Shown: positions 10,380-23,107, counted from the first letter of the stretch. The stretch: 64,000 nucleotides of DNA from Timema cristinae (GCA_039000515.1 JBCFYV010011164.1:36491521-36555520); one strand, 5' to 3'. Notes: generated from the letters alone by a model not told the origin. A program made the numbers and translations.

Positions 10380-12955
10380 TCAACATTTTTTTTAAAATGG
10401 TTATAAAGTTTTTGTTAAAATTGGATATCTAAGCAGTGTTCTACATGATAAACAGCAAGGGCCTAAAAAGGATGAGATCATGGGGGTCCTCCCTATTCCC
10501 CGGACCTCCAGAATTTTATGTACCTTTCAGGGTTCTATACTTACGTATACAATTTATAGGATAAAGATATAGTAACATTTTCTAGTGGACCCCCCTAGAA
10601 AAATTAGCTTTCTACGTCCTTTGTATTAAGTAACCAATGGGCATGTTAGGTAGCTAACGGGTATATTAAGTAGCTTACGTTCATTAAATTAGGTAACCTA
10701 CGGGCACGAATAAGTTTGTGCACATAATTGTACATTTGCGTTCGTTTCATATCAAAACGACCGGCAATTACATTTGGCTAATTACCTCCACTTAGTCCAC
10801 AATTTTTTTGTGTGCAATGCTATAAGCGAGGATCTAATTATATAGCTTTGGCCTTGGCTGGTTACCAGTTTTGAATCCCTCCACCAAATTTACAGCCGTG
10901 ACAAGTGTATCTTGTATGAGCCATAAAGTAGATTAATCTTGTAATCTCGTTCAATTATACTTCTAAGAATAATAATAATTGTTCAAAGTTAACTGGGCCT
11001 GACTCACTCGTTAAAAATCTATGATAGTACTAGAAAAATTCGGTACTTTATCAAAGGAATTTAACGTGTACTTTCTGAACGAAGAATATTTTGAAATTTG
11101 TGCAATTATCGCAAGCGTTTTGTCTACAAGGTTAGCGGAGAGTGTAAGGAAACGCATGGAATAAGAGTGAAGGTTTATATTTTTACGGTTTTTATAAAAA
11201 CAAATCTCTTTTAGACCAATATACATAAAATATATATTCAGTAGATATGTTTAGTTTAATATTCTACATATATTAATCTCAACAGTTCTTAAATATTTGT
11301 CATGGGTGGTGTGGCATTTGAATATGACTTTTCCCTCTCATTTAAAATATTTCTGTTCTAACGCCGATACTCCCGTTTTTTTCAATTTCCTCATACATTT
11401 GTCCTGACATCTTATCTTACTATAATGCTTTGTTCTTATTACAAATATACCTTCTATATAGTTAATCTAACTCTATACATCAACTTTCTGGAATAAAAAC
11501 AAATACTACTACTAAAACTACTTGTCCTGTTGTTGATCATTACCAATTTACCTCGACCTGTGCCTGTTAGCAGCTCTGTCTACTATATATTAATACCATT
11601 ATTTAATTTATGATAACTTATAACTATACTTGTCCTCTTTCCCTATTGAAGTTATTTTGACTATTTACATTTTTTCCTTTTGATATGCCTGATTTGGACT
11701 TAATCTAACTTAACCTAACCTATACCTAGTGCAGTCATCTACACAATCAGTTGAAATCTTATCTTGTAAGGGGTGCCATTTTCTTTTTATTCTCTGGTCA
11801 CTTCCTAGCGTGGCCAGTTGACATCCCTGGAGTGCTCGATAGCTCCAGCTCGGCATCACACTTGTTTCCAAACGAGCAGGGCTCTTCGAGTAGGAAACAA
11901 CTTCCGACGTCTAATCTGTATCCACTTACTTTCCTTCTCTCCTAGCCGGTATGTCAGGCGTCCCAGGTTCATCAGCCGATATTCCCATGACAAATATGCA
12001 ACAACTCTTGACATAGGTATGTATATCAAATTAAACTAAATTTATCTAGTGAAGCAATATTCCATTTATTCTGGCCACAAATATTTTTTTCTGTGAAAAC
12101 TGACAATATATTGGACTGAAATCACGCTACCTTCTACCTCAAGCCTGGAATTGTCAAAAAACTAGTAAATATCCAAAAACTATGGTGGAGCGTCTAGTAT
12201 TGGGCGTGTGGTCATAGATAACGATAGTTTTTAATAAATTTAATCGTAAATGCGGGTACATCTCCTATTAACTCCCCTTTATTCATTGTGTTAATATGCG
12301 AATAGCCAGGACGAATAGTAAAAAACGAAACCCCCCTAAAAAAGGTATTAATGGTATCGAATTAGTAAAATGTTTGGGACTTCAAGCGGAAAAAAAACTA
12401 TAATATTATTTTGTTTCTTTAACTTTTGTTTAATAGTACACCAGCCAAACTTGAAAAAGTCCTTTACAAAAAATGTCATTGGTATTTTCTGTTAATAGCA
12501 AGCATCCATGATATATCAATCACTTATAGGGCGTGGAAAACTATGTGGGTGGATGCCACGCTTGATTTTGAATTTTAAGGTCAAATGGTGTCAAATAAGG
12601 TCAAAAAGGTAATTTTGTGTTTTGCGTGTATTCGATGTAGAATTTGTAGATCTATATAATGAAACTATATTCGTTACAATATAGTTGTATGAAAACCTTT
12701 TAATCAACATCTAAAATGTCATATTACATGGAAATGTATGGCTAAATGACATACACATATTCGATTTTATCAAAATATTTTTCAGTGCAGAATGGAGCTA
12801 GTTTAACAAGCCAATGTGTAATCTTAACGCATGTTTACAGTTTTGTTTAATGTTGAGCCATTTAGATTTATTCAGTCATGGGAGACGAAGAAGGATTGCT
12901 GCAGTCAGTGGCATCACATCCACACGCGAGAGTACACTTGAGATGTTTTATGAAA
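10380..12955. other. Non-coding stretch
   Basis: Contains short direct repeats near 10,620-10,700 ('gggcatgttaggtagctaac' and variants) and AT-rich unique sequence. The overlapping short frames at 11,751-12,039 carry no recognisable domain. No gene supported. Confidence 0.5.
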
Positions 12956-12956
12956 C

Positions 12957-13440
12957 ACTAGATAGCTGTTGCCCGCGGCTTTGCTCGCGTGGAAGTTGAT
13001 TATATACAAATACGAAAATATACATATGTATTTACAGATTAATTTAAAATATTACGTTACGTTGATGACCATAACTTGACCTCAGATCAAAAATAATGCA
13101 AGTCCGATACAAACTTTCACCCCCTTTTTCATCCCTTATTAAATAAATTTCCAAAATTCCTGAAACAGTATTTATTTGTTTTACGTCAATAACCTAAATA
13201 CAAAATTTTTTTATGTAACTTTCAAAATGACGGACTTTCATACATATTATCATACATATTATCATCCCCTATTTTGACCCCTTTGGGGTGGAATTTTCTA
13301 AAATCCTTTCTTAGTGGGTGCCTACATAACAAAATGAATATACAGTCCGAATTTCATGCTTGTAGCCTTGATAGTTTGCGCTCGGCGATGATGAATCAGT
13401 CATTCATCAGTCAGGACATGTTATTTTATAAGTATAGATT
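12957..13440 (+). repeat. Dispersed insect-type repeat with 'GCCCGCGGCTTTGCTCGCGT' head
   Basis: Begins 'actagatagctgttgcccgc' and ends 'caggacatgttattttataa', the head and tail of a class of short interspersed repeats common in arthropod genomes. Internal blocks such as 'tttgacccctttggggtgga' fit the same pattern. Superfamily not assigned. Confidence 0.55.
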
Positions 13441-13869
13441 AACAGCGGACAGTCCTGCACTTCGACTTACATTTGCAAGTAACAAGCTCAGACATGAATC
13501 AGGCATTGTGGAAAGCTTTGTCCAAACTGGTTCCAGTTAACCTGACTCCTTCCAAGCCAGAGTATCTACGGGAGATGAAAATATTCCTGGTCTGCTTTAA
13601 CCATATTTTCGTCTGGTAATTGGCGCGTGCCCTGTGAAGCTCCAATACATCTTTTGTTGAGGCTAATAATCTAATAATTCAAGAGCCTTATTCACCTTAT
13701 TGAAGAGTATAAGCCTGCTATGGTTGACCTTTGGTTGGTCTTGTGTTCCATATAAATGTAAGACGAACCTTTCAATTAATTTACATTTTCCATCTCGTCC
13801 AATACCATTTACATGACATGGGTATTTCTCGAAAGTTTTCCAACAGGTCTTCTTCCCATAACCTGTCAA

Positions 13870-14075
13870 TGCTGATGTACAGTGCACCTGGCTACGAGCC
13901 TAGGTATCCCGGGTTTGATTCCTGGCTGGTACCATAGTTAATTTCCCGAAAGGGGAACTATCCCAAAGGTCACCAGGGTTTGGTTGAGTAGGCTTAAGTT
14001 AGGTTTTAGTGTTACCATTGGTTTCACAACCTCATACTCACTATAACCATAATATTAGTACATTCTGGAAAAAGA
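13870..14075 (+). repeat. tRNA-like SINE fragment
   Basis: Contains a B-box-like 'cccgggtttgattcctggct' followed by an AT-rich body. Only the half downstream of the B box is clear. Confidence 0.4.
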
Positions 14076-14189
14076 TATATTAGTACTGGCTAATATTTTC
14101 ACAAATTGGACTACAAGTGTTGTAGCCCAGACATGTAACATATTATTTGATCTTCAATGAGAATGCATGTACAGGTAATGACAATGTGT

Positions 14190-14256
14190 ACTTCCGTGTG
14201 TGTTAAAGTGAAACCTCAAGAGGTCGTTCACTTTCAACCGTCACACACGCGGCTAT
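14190..14256. repeat. Imperfect hairpin
   Basis: 'ccgtgtgtgttaaagtgaaa' faces 'ttcactttcaaccgtcacac' across a loop of roughly 15-20 bases. Function unknown. Confidence 0.45.
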
Positions 14257-14609
14257 AAAACTGGTTTACGCTACATTCTTGAAGTTATATTTGGCGGAAA
14301 AACAACTTTATTTTAGCAAACCTCGTCCAAGCTGCTAATCAGATAGAGAGGTCTATTACTGGAGACGGAGACCCGTGGTTTGATCAGTGGAGGATTTGAT
14401 ACCGTATAATATTTCTGAACCTCATAGTTAATAAGTCGTAAGGGGTGGACCTTAAATTACGTAAAGCTTTTTTGTTTCATGGTTTTCAACCAACCAATTC
14501 TCCCCCGTAAGGGATCGTAAGATTTTCCGTTAACATCTTCCTTCTTGTAATTTTTAACGATTTAGTAAATTAAATTATTTTAATAGTTTAATTAGTTTTA
14601 TAATTTTTA

Positions 14610-14614
<5 letters not shown>

Positions 14615-14645
<31 letters not shown>
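14615..14645. repeat. (ATT)n microsatellite
   Basis: About ten consecutive ATT units, perhaps the A/T-rich tail of a lost SINE. Confidence 0.8.
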
Positions 14646-14646
<1 letters not shown>

Positions 14647-14991
14647 AACAAAAAGTCAGATGTCATTTGAATTATAATTATTATTAATATCTTAAGTGCA
14701 AAATATGAAGTCTATATTTAAATTATTTCTATAAAACAGTGAAAATTAGTGATTAAAGTGGGTTTAGTCAGTGGAAACATTTAAGATTTTTTTGAAAAAA
14801 AAAACACATATTTTTTAATCTTTTGTCTTACCATAAATATTGATTAAAAAAACTCACGTAAGATGGATTATAACCCCTTAACCCCCTCCCTTGCCCTTAA
14901 GAAAATACTGACCCTGCCACCCCATCACCCACAAAAAAAATACCCTTATATAATTTAAGAACGGCCCTAACTACAAATTCAACATTTTGAG

Positions 14992-15253
14992 GTAGGTGAC
15001 CTGGTGGTCTAGGGATAAGGTGTCAGACTTCTATGCTAGCGGCCGGGGTTCAATCCTCGGTCCGACAAAGATTTATTGATTACCAAACCCTTCCTTCACC
15101 TTGACAAGACATCTTGTGAATGTGGGAATGCCAGGCCTCCACGGTGGTTCGGATTCCACGTTAAACTGTAGGTCTTCATTTCATCTCCCAATCACCCTAC
15201 CATTACACATTAGAGTAAGTGCGTATAACCCGAAGGGTAGTAAGACTCGGTGC

Positions 15254-15305
<52 letters not shown>
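14992..15305 (+). repeat. SINE-B copy with target duplication
   Basis: Head 'gtgacctggtggtctaggga' and B-box 'cggggttcaatcctcggtcc', ending 'gtaagactcggtgctaataa' in an (AAT)n tail. Flanked by an 11-bp direct repeat AACATTTTGAG (14,981-14,991 and 15,306-15,316), showing retrotransposition by target-primed integration. Confidence 0.9.
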
Positions 15306-15309
<4 letters not shown>

Positions 15310-15416
15310 TTTTGAGTTAATACTACAGTTTTCTTTTTTCAGAAAAATAATAAAATAATTTAAAACCCTAAATTTCATGACATTTTATTTCTATTTTTAA
15401 TCTACACCCATTACTA

Positions 15417-15650
15417 ACCGTTCGTGTTGTACGAATATGAACTAATTACATTAATGGATTAAGGATGAGGAAGGTTAAATTCAATGTAAGTGTCCCCACA
15501 TTTGCGTGGATGAAAAGTTGAAAACTATTTTGGAAAAACCATACTCAGTACATCCGGCCGGGATTCTAACCCCAATATTACCATCATTGGAAGTCCTTTA
15601 TATTACGATAGTGATGCCTCAAAGTTCAAACCACTCAACCCCACATAAGT
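15417..15650 (-). repeat. SINE-A copy (diverged)
   Basis: 'ttacattaatggattaagga' and 'catccggccgggattctaac' are the minus-strand body and B-box region of SINE-A. Confidence 0.65.
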
Positions 15651-15754
15651 GGGTAATTTTTTTTATAAAAAAATAATTAATTACTAGTTTAAAAATAAAA
15701 TGATAATTTACTTAGAAATGAAAACATGAAAACATAAATTCACTTACTCGATTC

Positions 15755-16008
15755 GGTTGCCACGTGGTCTAACGCGCTACTCTCACAGTAGACTAGGCTG
15801 CCAATGACGAGGGGGGGGGGGGGGTCTATGTTCAAATCTTTGTCGGGTGTGCTGGGAGGGGTTTCTCAAACATGGTTTTCCACTCTCCTTCCACGTAAAT
15901 GCGGTGCACTTCCTATAAATAAAGTCTTTGTAATCCCTAAAACCACTAGCGTAATTGGTACATAAGCATATAACCTGAACAGGTAGTCAGAATGTTGCTA
16001 AAAAATCA
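15755..16008 (+). repeat. SINE-A copy
   Basis: Head 'cggttgccacgtggtctaac', a poly-G tract in the middle, 'ggttttccactctccttcca' body and a diverged tail near 15,960-16,005. Confidence 0.75.
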
Positions 16009-16279
16009 CTTTTTATTTTGAGCTTGGTCTCAAAATGTATCAATTGGAGCTACAGCACCTTAACTTTGAGATACCTTTGTCTGAGTGGCCTCGTCCTCTT
16101 CATTAGATAATTCCATCCGCATAGGGTGGGTGAAGGCGCGGATTCAGGGAAGGGGGTCAAAAGGTCAGTTTACCCCCTGTGAAAGTTAAAAAATTAATAC
16201 AAAAAACAAAATGAAAGTTCAAATTTTAGAAAGAAAATACAACACAGTTAAATTACACAATTTTTTGTTTTTTTACGCG

Positions 16280-16525
16280 CAGGCACCTCTTAAGTCGTGT
16301 CCACACGTGCGTTATTCGTCTCACGTTTATGCAATTTCTGATATTACTCACGTAAGTGTGGAAAAAATAATTGTTCTCATGTAGGAATATTTGTCGTGCA
16401 TAGCGAGTAAAGAATATTGCTCCGTATAAAGATGGTAGACTACCACACATCAAAGAAGACCAATAATCGCCTGAGAGCAGTTCATCCACGAATAGCGAAT
16501 ATAGAGTATGTGTGGACAGGGGGAG
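16280..16525. mobile_element. MITE with GTGTCCACAC-type ends
   Basis: 'gtgtccacacgtgcgttatt' faces 'gaatatagagtatgtgtgga' in inverted orientation around a ~190-bp interior. The 78-codon minus frame at 16,253-16,489 spans it and has no recognised domain. Confidence 0.5.
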
Positions 16526-16619
16526 CGGTGGAACTGTGGGGGACTCTGCCCCCTGGAAATAATTTGTCCCTCCCTTGAATAAACTCTCCCTTAAATATAT
16601 TTCAAATTACTGATATTAT

Positions 16620-17215
16620 CGAATATGAAGCTGAAAGATGGCCTTAAATCAAACTCCAAATAACTTCTAGATGCATTCCATTGTCAAAAATTTGCCGGAG
16701 AAGATCGCTTTAAATAACTACTAAACTAAAGGCATCTAACTGGCAGAAAAAGTCAGGGGAGGAAAGCTCTAAATATCTTCCAAATTCATCCAAATTTCAT
16801 AAATATCTAGGGGAGGACAACTCCAAATAACTTCTAGTTGCATGCCATTTTGAAGAATTTTTCAGGTGAGGTCACCCCAAATAGCTTAGTTTCTGAAATA
16901 ATTCAATTTTCAAAATTTTGTCGGTGGAAGACCACTTCAAAGATTATCTTCTAGCGCTATCTAACCATCCTAAAACACTAAGGTGAGGATCACTCTTAAT
17001 ATCTTCAAGGGGCCCTCCATATTTCAAAAATGTCTAAGTGAGGAACACTTTAAATGGTGGCTTATAATTTATAAAAAAATTATTTTTTTTAATCATGGCA
17101 ATGACTATTCATAGCTTCTAGAGTGACCCATTTTTCAAAAAATTGTTGAAGGGAGGCCACTCCAAATAGATGATAAAAACTATCTGATTTTTAAAAAATA
17201 GAAGAAGATGATCAC
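16620..17215. repeat. Degenerate ~60-bp minisatellite, second locus
   Basis: At least eight imperfect units alternating 'actccaaataacttctag' with 'tcaaaaatttgccgg' type blocks, clearly the same family as 3,785-4,060. Confidence 0.65.
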
Positions 17216-17349
17216 GGTTTAAAACATGTATAAGATCAAATATGAACGAGCAACTATTAAATGGCTTTCAACAGAAATCTAACCTTGTAAGTAAATATGT
17301 TATTTATAACTATGACCCCCTTATGAAAATGATGTGGATCCGCCCCTAA

Positions 17350-17840
17350 GTGGGTGTGTATAGGGACCACCTTCTGGATCGTTGGAACTCATGGAAGATG
17401 CTCATATTATTTAAATACAGTTCACGTCAAATTAAACTAAAAGATACCAACATTAAAAAAATCTTACATTTTCACCCAAAACCGATGGAAACGCTGGCAA
17501 AGACGTCAGTCTCATCTAGTGACGTGAGAAGTCAGGAATTGAAAGCCAGCCGGATATATCGAAAGAGTGATTTATTCTTGAAACGGTTTCCAACTTTCCT
17601 TAGCTGCAGATGAGAGTGCATTTCCTTTCAAATTAAACCTTACTCTTTCTACTTCATTACTATAGCTAAGAATGGTAATAAGAGCGTCCAATATGAACGA
17701 GCTTGTTAATGTTTTCTTACTTATTTAAATAAATGATTCTATGATTATTATTATTATTATTACTATTATTATTATGATAATTATTTGCTCTATGGCATTT
17801 GGAACTCAAAAGTTTGTTGTCACACCTACAAAAGTACGCA
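17350..17840. other. Non-coding stretch with (ATT)n microsatellite
   Basis: An interrupted ATT/ATA microsatellite lies at ~17,747-17,780. The 87-codon + frame at 17,350-17,613 shows no known domain. Confidence 0.5.
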
Positions 17841-17841
17841 A

Positions 17842-18530
17842 TCTATCCCATTCTTGAGATAGTTCTATCCAGTCCCACTCATTTCAGCTTATCCCTATCT
17901 TGAGATAGTTCTATCCAGTCCCACGCATTACAGCTTATCCCTACCTTGAGATATATCTATCCAGTCCCACTCATTACAGCTATTCCTATCTTGAGAGCTA
18001 TATCTGTCCATTTATTACATCATTCCTAACTTAAGCTAGTTCTATCCAGTCCATCTCATTACACATATCCCTAACTTAAGTTAGTTCTATTCAGTCCATC
18101 TCATTACACTATCCTAACTTAAGCTAGTTCTATCCAGTCCATCTCATTACACCATATCCCTAACTTAAGTAGTTCTATCCAGTCCATCTCATTACATCAT
18201 ATCCCTAACTTAAGCTAGTTCTATCCAGTCCCACTCATTACAGCTTATCCCTATCTTGAGATAGTTCTATCCAGTCCCACTCATTACAGCTTATCCCTAT
18301 CTTGAGATAGTTCTATCCAGTCCCACTCATTACAGCTTATCCCTATCTTGAGATAGTTCTATCCAGTCCCACTCATCTCAACCGATCCATATCTTGAGCT
18401 ATTTATAGCCAGTCCATCTCATCCCAACCTATTCCAATCTTGAACTAATTCTATCCAGTCCCCATATTAAAACCTATTCCTATATAGAGCTAGTTCTATC
18501 CAGTCCATCTCATTTCACCCTATACCTATC
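17842..18530. repeat. 46-bp satellite array
   Basis: About fifteen tandem units of 'ttatccctatcttgagatag' continuing 'ttctatccagtcccactcat' plus 'tacagc'; the cleanest units are exactly 46 bp (18,240-18,375). Outer units are diverged ('acttaagctagttctatcca') and several carry one-base deletions. Confidence 0.9.
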
Positions 18531-19290
18531 AGGCTCGTTCTAATGCTATGCTCCTATCGGCGTCTAGGTCTTCCCAACGGTATTTTTTCCATTTATTATA
18601 ATCTAAGGAAAGATTAAAAGTAATGTGTAAATCGCATCTTATTGTTTCATCTGATTATTCATTTCGAAAGTATGTGACAAGTGACATCCAAACCGTACCC
18701 TGCCACGCGTATCAGTCAAACATACCTCAATTAGTTTGACAAGTTTTTTTGGGGGTATAACAAACTTAAACTAAAATTTAATTTAATTTATTTTAACTTA
18801 ATTGTAGGACTTTTAAAAATAAATCTGTGTATAGTAATTATTTCTGCACTACATGTTGTAAGTAATACATGTGAGTAATATATATAATAAAATGTAATGT
18901 GTGTTGTACTTAATCTATGGTTAAGTGGAAGAGAAAACTAACGCCTTAACGTCACCAAATCAATAAAGGCCATTGTCGTTTGTTTGTTTTTAATATTTTC
19001 AATGACAACATTTCTTCCAAACTTTCCCTTGATTCTGTTGGTATTCGTGTCCCTTCTAGGCCTCTCGTAATCCAAAATTGTTTTCTCTCATTATCTCAAG
19101 GCTTTATTGTCTATTGTATACATAGTATAAATTCTAGATTTGTGGAATTCGGTGTACTTTTAAGTTCTGTCCTGTTAGGTCTTGTGACTGTTGGCAACTA
19201 TATTAAAGGAAATTGAAACTATTGTTACCATTATTTTTGTATTATTATTGTTATGATTATTATTATTATTATCATCATCATTTACTATTT
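18531..19290. other. Non-coding stretch
   Basis: AT-rich sequence. The + frame at 18,980-19,216 has no recognisable signature. Ends in a TTA/ATC microsatellite (~19,240-19,282). Confidence 0.5.
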
Positions 19291-19294
19291 ACAT

Positions 19295-19465
19295 CCATTA
19301 CTGTTCCCAGCCTATGGCCTGAGTCAGTTTTTTAATCAAGCCATTTTCCGCTACCAGTTTGCTAGGCCTGTCGTAGTTTCATCAATGATAAATTTTCAAC
19401 CATGCCGGGAATCGAACCGGGACCCTCAGTAGGTAGACACGCTACTGACTTAGTTGAAGGTGTCG
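19295..19465 (-). repeat. SINE-D copy (tRNA-like)
   Basis: Minus-strand B-box 'gggaatcgaaccgggaccct' with a 'cccagcctatggcctgagtc' segment, similar to the 25,640 and 36,130 copies. Confidence 0.55.
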
Positions 19466-19469
19466 GACT

Positions 19470-20110
19470 ATTTTCATTATTATCATCATTATTAAAACGG
19501 ATACAGAGTGGGAGTTAATTTTCATATTTAATTTCATTAAAGGTTAATTTTGAATGATTTTTAAAATTGACAACTACACTAGAACATGTAACACTGTTTA
19601 TATAATTACTTTAAAATAAATAATCCTAGTCATTGATACAAGACGATATTATTGATAAAATATTCTCTAAAATGAACTTTTCTTCCAGTATTCTCTTTCA
19701 ATTTTAATTAAATGTCGAACTTTTTCAAAAATTTGTGAAAATGGCACGTTGCCTTCACGTGTTTCAAATATCATTATAATATAACGTAGCTGTGTAAAGC
19801 TGGCGTCATTTTAATCAGAAGTATATATCAACCACATCCTGGTGTTCAATGTCAATGTCAATATCCTTTGCAGAGAAACACACGCACGTAATCAGATTTC
19901 AAATAAAATTATGAATATAATTATTATATTGTTTTAAAACTTTATTATAATGGGAGAGTTTTGATAGCTATAAGATAACCATAGTGAACTATAGTCAATT
20001 TTGGTGGCTTTGCGTGTATTCGTCCCGTTCATACGGAATACTCACAGTACTTACTTTATGTTATTAGGAACTCAAACGTTCATAACTGCACTTATATGAG
20101 TAGGCCACCT
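19470..20110. other. Non-coding stretch
   Basis: AT-rich, nothing recognised. Confidence 0.5.
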
Positions 20111-20111
20111 A

Positions 20112-20192
20112 TACTTAACTTGAGATAGTTCTATCCAGTCCACCTCATTACACCCTAGCCCTATTTTGAGTTAGCTCTATCCAGCCTCCCCC
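20112..20192. repeat. Isolated pair of 46-bp satellite units
   Basis: 'acttgagatagttctatcca' and a second diverged unit, 1.6 kb away from the main array, on the same strand. Confidence 0.75.
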
Positions 20193-20194
20193 AT

Positions 20195-21220
20195 GTTTTC
20201 GGTTTCCATAAATAATTCAGTAGTGAATTCAGTATAAGACAATGATTACCGTTTGAACGACCAACCATCATGGTGACTATTTGCAAAACAAGTAACTATT
20301 ACGGTAACTTGTGCATTATTTGTTACTAGCACAGGTTCTAGTTTTCAGCTACTGTATGTACAAATTCATATGCAGAAAGCTACAAGTTGTCGTACTGAAC
20401 TGAACAACTATTTCACGTTTCTTTGAAATGAAAGAACCTTGTTTTGGAAAAAAAAAAAAAAAAAAAAGATCCTTTGATTTTAAACAATATATTATCCAAA
20501 CAATCTTTTGAAAATAATTTTATTATTTGTTGTTAATTAACTAAATAAATATTCTATATGTTTTTTTGGTAATCAACTATTTTAGACACAAGAGTAAACA
20601 CAACTTATTTTTTAATGCATTGATTATGGTAGTATACTTCACTAGCTAAAGGTTAATTTAACGTAACTTAAGGTTAACTTAACGAAACTTAATATAAATG
20701 TTCTTCTCCTGTTTTTAAATGGAAGCTGTCACGATAGAGATAACTTAACGTTCACTTGCAGTTAACTTAACTTAATAGATGTCTTTGGAGGTCTTTCACG
20801 TTAACTGAACGTGATCTATCCAACCAATTATTATATGAGTGACGTATACAGGGCTATTTAGTAATTTATTTGTTGGTTTTATGACCAAGGTCTACTCTCT
20901 AGCTTTAGATCTAGTGATAGGACATTGAAACAAAGTAATTAAACTAAAATAGGAAAGCTAAAGTTATCAAAAATGTAATGATAAATATTTATTCTATCAA
21001 AAAAAACCACATTAATCATTCATAGAACATCACTTTACAAATAGTACAACTAACAGATAAAAATACATATACTCTAGAATGCATTTGTTTGGCTCGAGTT
21101 GTTACGTGAATCGTGATAACATATTTAATTTCTTAAGTTAAGTGAACAATACGTTAGTTAAAGTCAAGTTGATCGTGATCTCGGCATAAAGTACCCCCAA
21201 ACTTTTTACTGGACAGTTAA
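20195..21220. other. Non-coding stretch
   Basis: Contains a poly-A tract (~20,449-20,467) and several 'gttaacttaacg' type short repeats (20,650-20,810). No gene is visible. Confidence 0.5.
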
Positions 21221-21223
21221 CAA

Positions 21224-22056
21224 AAATAAATAGCAAAGTTTAATATGCTTTTATAAGTTTTAAAACACCACCCAAGATGACGAAAATAAATAGCAAAGTT
21301 TAATATGCTTTTATAAGTTTTAAAACACCACCCAAGATGACAAAATGAATAGCAAAGTTTAATATGCTTTTATAAGTTTTAAAACACCACCCAAGATGAA
21401 CGAAAAAAAAGTGCAAAGTTTATTCTTTTACTAGTTTGAAACACACCACAATTGACGAATAAATAGCAAAGTTTAATATGCTTTTACAAGTTTAAAACAC
21501 CACCAAGTGACAAAAATAAATAGCAAAGTTTAATATGCTTTTATAAGTTTTAAAACACCACACAAGATGACGAAAATAAATAGCAAAGTTTAATATGCTT
21601 TTATAAGTTTTAAAACACCACCCAAAGTGACAAAAATAAATAGCAAAGTTTAATATGCTTTTATAAGTTTTAAAACACCACCCAAGATGACGAAAATAAA
21701 TAGCAAAGTTTAATATGCTTTTATAAGTTTTAAAACACCACCCAAGATGACGAAAATAAATAGCAAAGTTTAATATGCTTTTATAAGTTTTAAAACACCA
21801 CCCAAAGTGACAAAAATAAATAGCAAAGTTTAATATGCATTTATAAGTTTTAAAACACCACCCAAGATGACGAAAATAAATAGCAAAGTTTATTATGCTT
21901 TTATAAGTTTTAAAACACCACCCAAGATGACGAAAATAAATAGCAAAATTTAATATGCTTTTATAAGTTTTAAAACACCACCCAAGATGACGAAAATGAA
22001 TAGCAAAGTTTAATATGCTTTTATAAGTTTTAAAACACCACCCAAGATAACGAAAC
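21224..22056. repeat. 60-bp satellite array
   Basis: About fourteen units of 'aaataaatagcaaagtttaa', 'tatgcttttataagttttaa', 'aacaccacccaagatgacga', mostly exactly 60 bp. Because 60 is a multiple of three, the minus strand reads as a 204-codon frame of 20-residue repeats (21,492-22,106). I treat that as a by-product. Confidence 0.9.
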
Positions 22057-22359
22057 TGTAAAAAAAAAAGTGCTCTTCGCAAGGAGAACATATTTTTCTC
22101 TTTCACTTCCCTTATTGAGACGAAACACTATTATTTACTTTTTTCTAGTTGTCAGCAATAGCTTTAGATTTCTGCCCTTCTTCTCCTACTGAAGGGGTAT
22201 CGCTAGGGACACCAACTTTTCGCGAAATGTTTAAAAAGTTGATTTAGAAAACGCTAAAACCTGTTTCAAGCTTAAAGAAAATATTATTATGTATTTTTGA
22301 GTTCCCAAAATAAAACGATAAAGGTAGGTATTTATCCACGAAATCGAAGTTTTTTCACA

Positions 22360-22384
22360 ACATATTATTATTATTATTATTATT
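22360..22384. repeat. (ATT)n microsatellite
   Basis: About eight ATT units. Confidence 0.75.
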
Positions 22385-22389
22385 CGTAT

Positions 22390-22875
22390 TTTAAAACGAA
22401 ATTCATGTTTTTTAGGCAAAATTCAGTTTGTTCGTTAACAAGCAAATAACATTATTGGCCATGTTTATTTCGATTGCCGTAAAAATGCAGTAGGGTTCAA
22501 GGTCAGATCTACGCAACCTTCACCATCTATGTGAACAAATATCAAAAACTAGTCGATATATAAACAGTGGACTCGCAAAGATAGATAGTAATTTTATTCT
22601 CTTCTATGTAGACTTAAATAATATACCTAACAACCCCATGCATTTATTGTATTTCGTTTCAAAGCTAATGATAAAATATTTATAATGTATTTATTATGAT
22701 AACTTAAAAGTATTCATGGACTATTTTATTGACTAGATTATTGAATTAGACGTTATTTTTATTCCCTTTCAGACAATTTTTTTTTTTGTGATTTTATTAT
22801 ATCTATGTTTGTTATTGTGAGTGATAATATTTTATCGGTCTTCATTTATGGTGTGATTTTATATTAGTATTATTA
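22390..22875. other. Non-coding stretch
   Basis: AT-rich; nothing recognised. Confidence 0.5.
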
Positions 22876-22879
22876 TTTA

Positions 22880-23107
22880 TCACCGAGACTTACTACCCGT
22901 TCGGGTTATACGCTTTAAGTACTAATTACGCTAATGGATTGGGAATTGGGAAGGTTAAATTAGAGGAAGTGAACCCGCATTTGCGTGGAGGGAGAGTGGA
23001 AAACCACCCTTAGTTCACCCGACCGAGATTCGAACCTCAACCTCCCCGTCCTCAGCAGTCAAGCTCAGCACGACTAGCGCGTTAGCCAACTACGCCACCA
23101 AGGTGGG
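22880..23107 (-). repeat. SINE-A copy
   Basis: Well preserved: tail complement 'actacccgttcgggttatac', body 'gtggaaaaccacccttagtt', B-box complement 'gagattcgaacctcaacctc' and head complement 'agcgcgttagccaactacgc'. Confidence 0.9.

Larger units (their letters stand above)
16135..17348. mobile_element. Candidate ~1.2-kb DNA transposon remnant
   Basis: Left end 'ggcgcggattcagggaaggg', followed by GGGGTCA. The right end, read inward, is 'aggggcggatccacatcatt', followed later by GGGGGTCAT. These resemble inverted hAT-like ends. Inside lie a smaller MITE and the ~60-bp minisatellite; no transposase frame is seen. The ends are imperfect, so this is tentative. Confidence 0.4.

Noticed and set aside
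14992..15080. tRNA gene at the SINE-B head (also at 37,784 and 44,051)
   Set aside because: A and B boxes are present but the sequence continues into a SINE body with target duplications, and the cloverleaf 3' half is not maintained.
21492..22106. 204-codon minus-strand frame of 20-residue repeats
   Set aside because: It exists only because the 60-bp satellite unit is a multiple of three; no start context, domain or flanking gene structure supports it.
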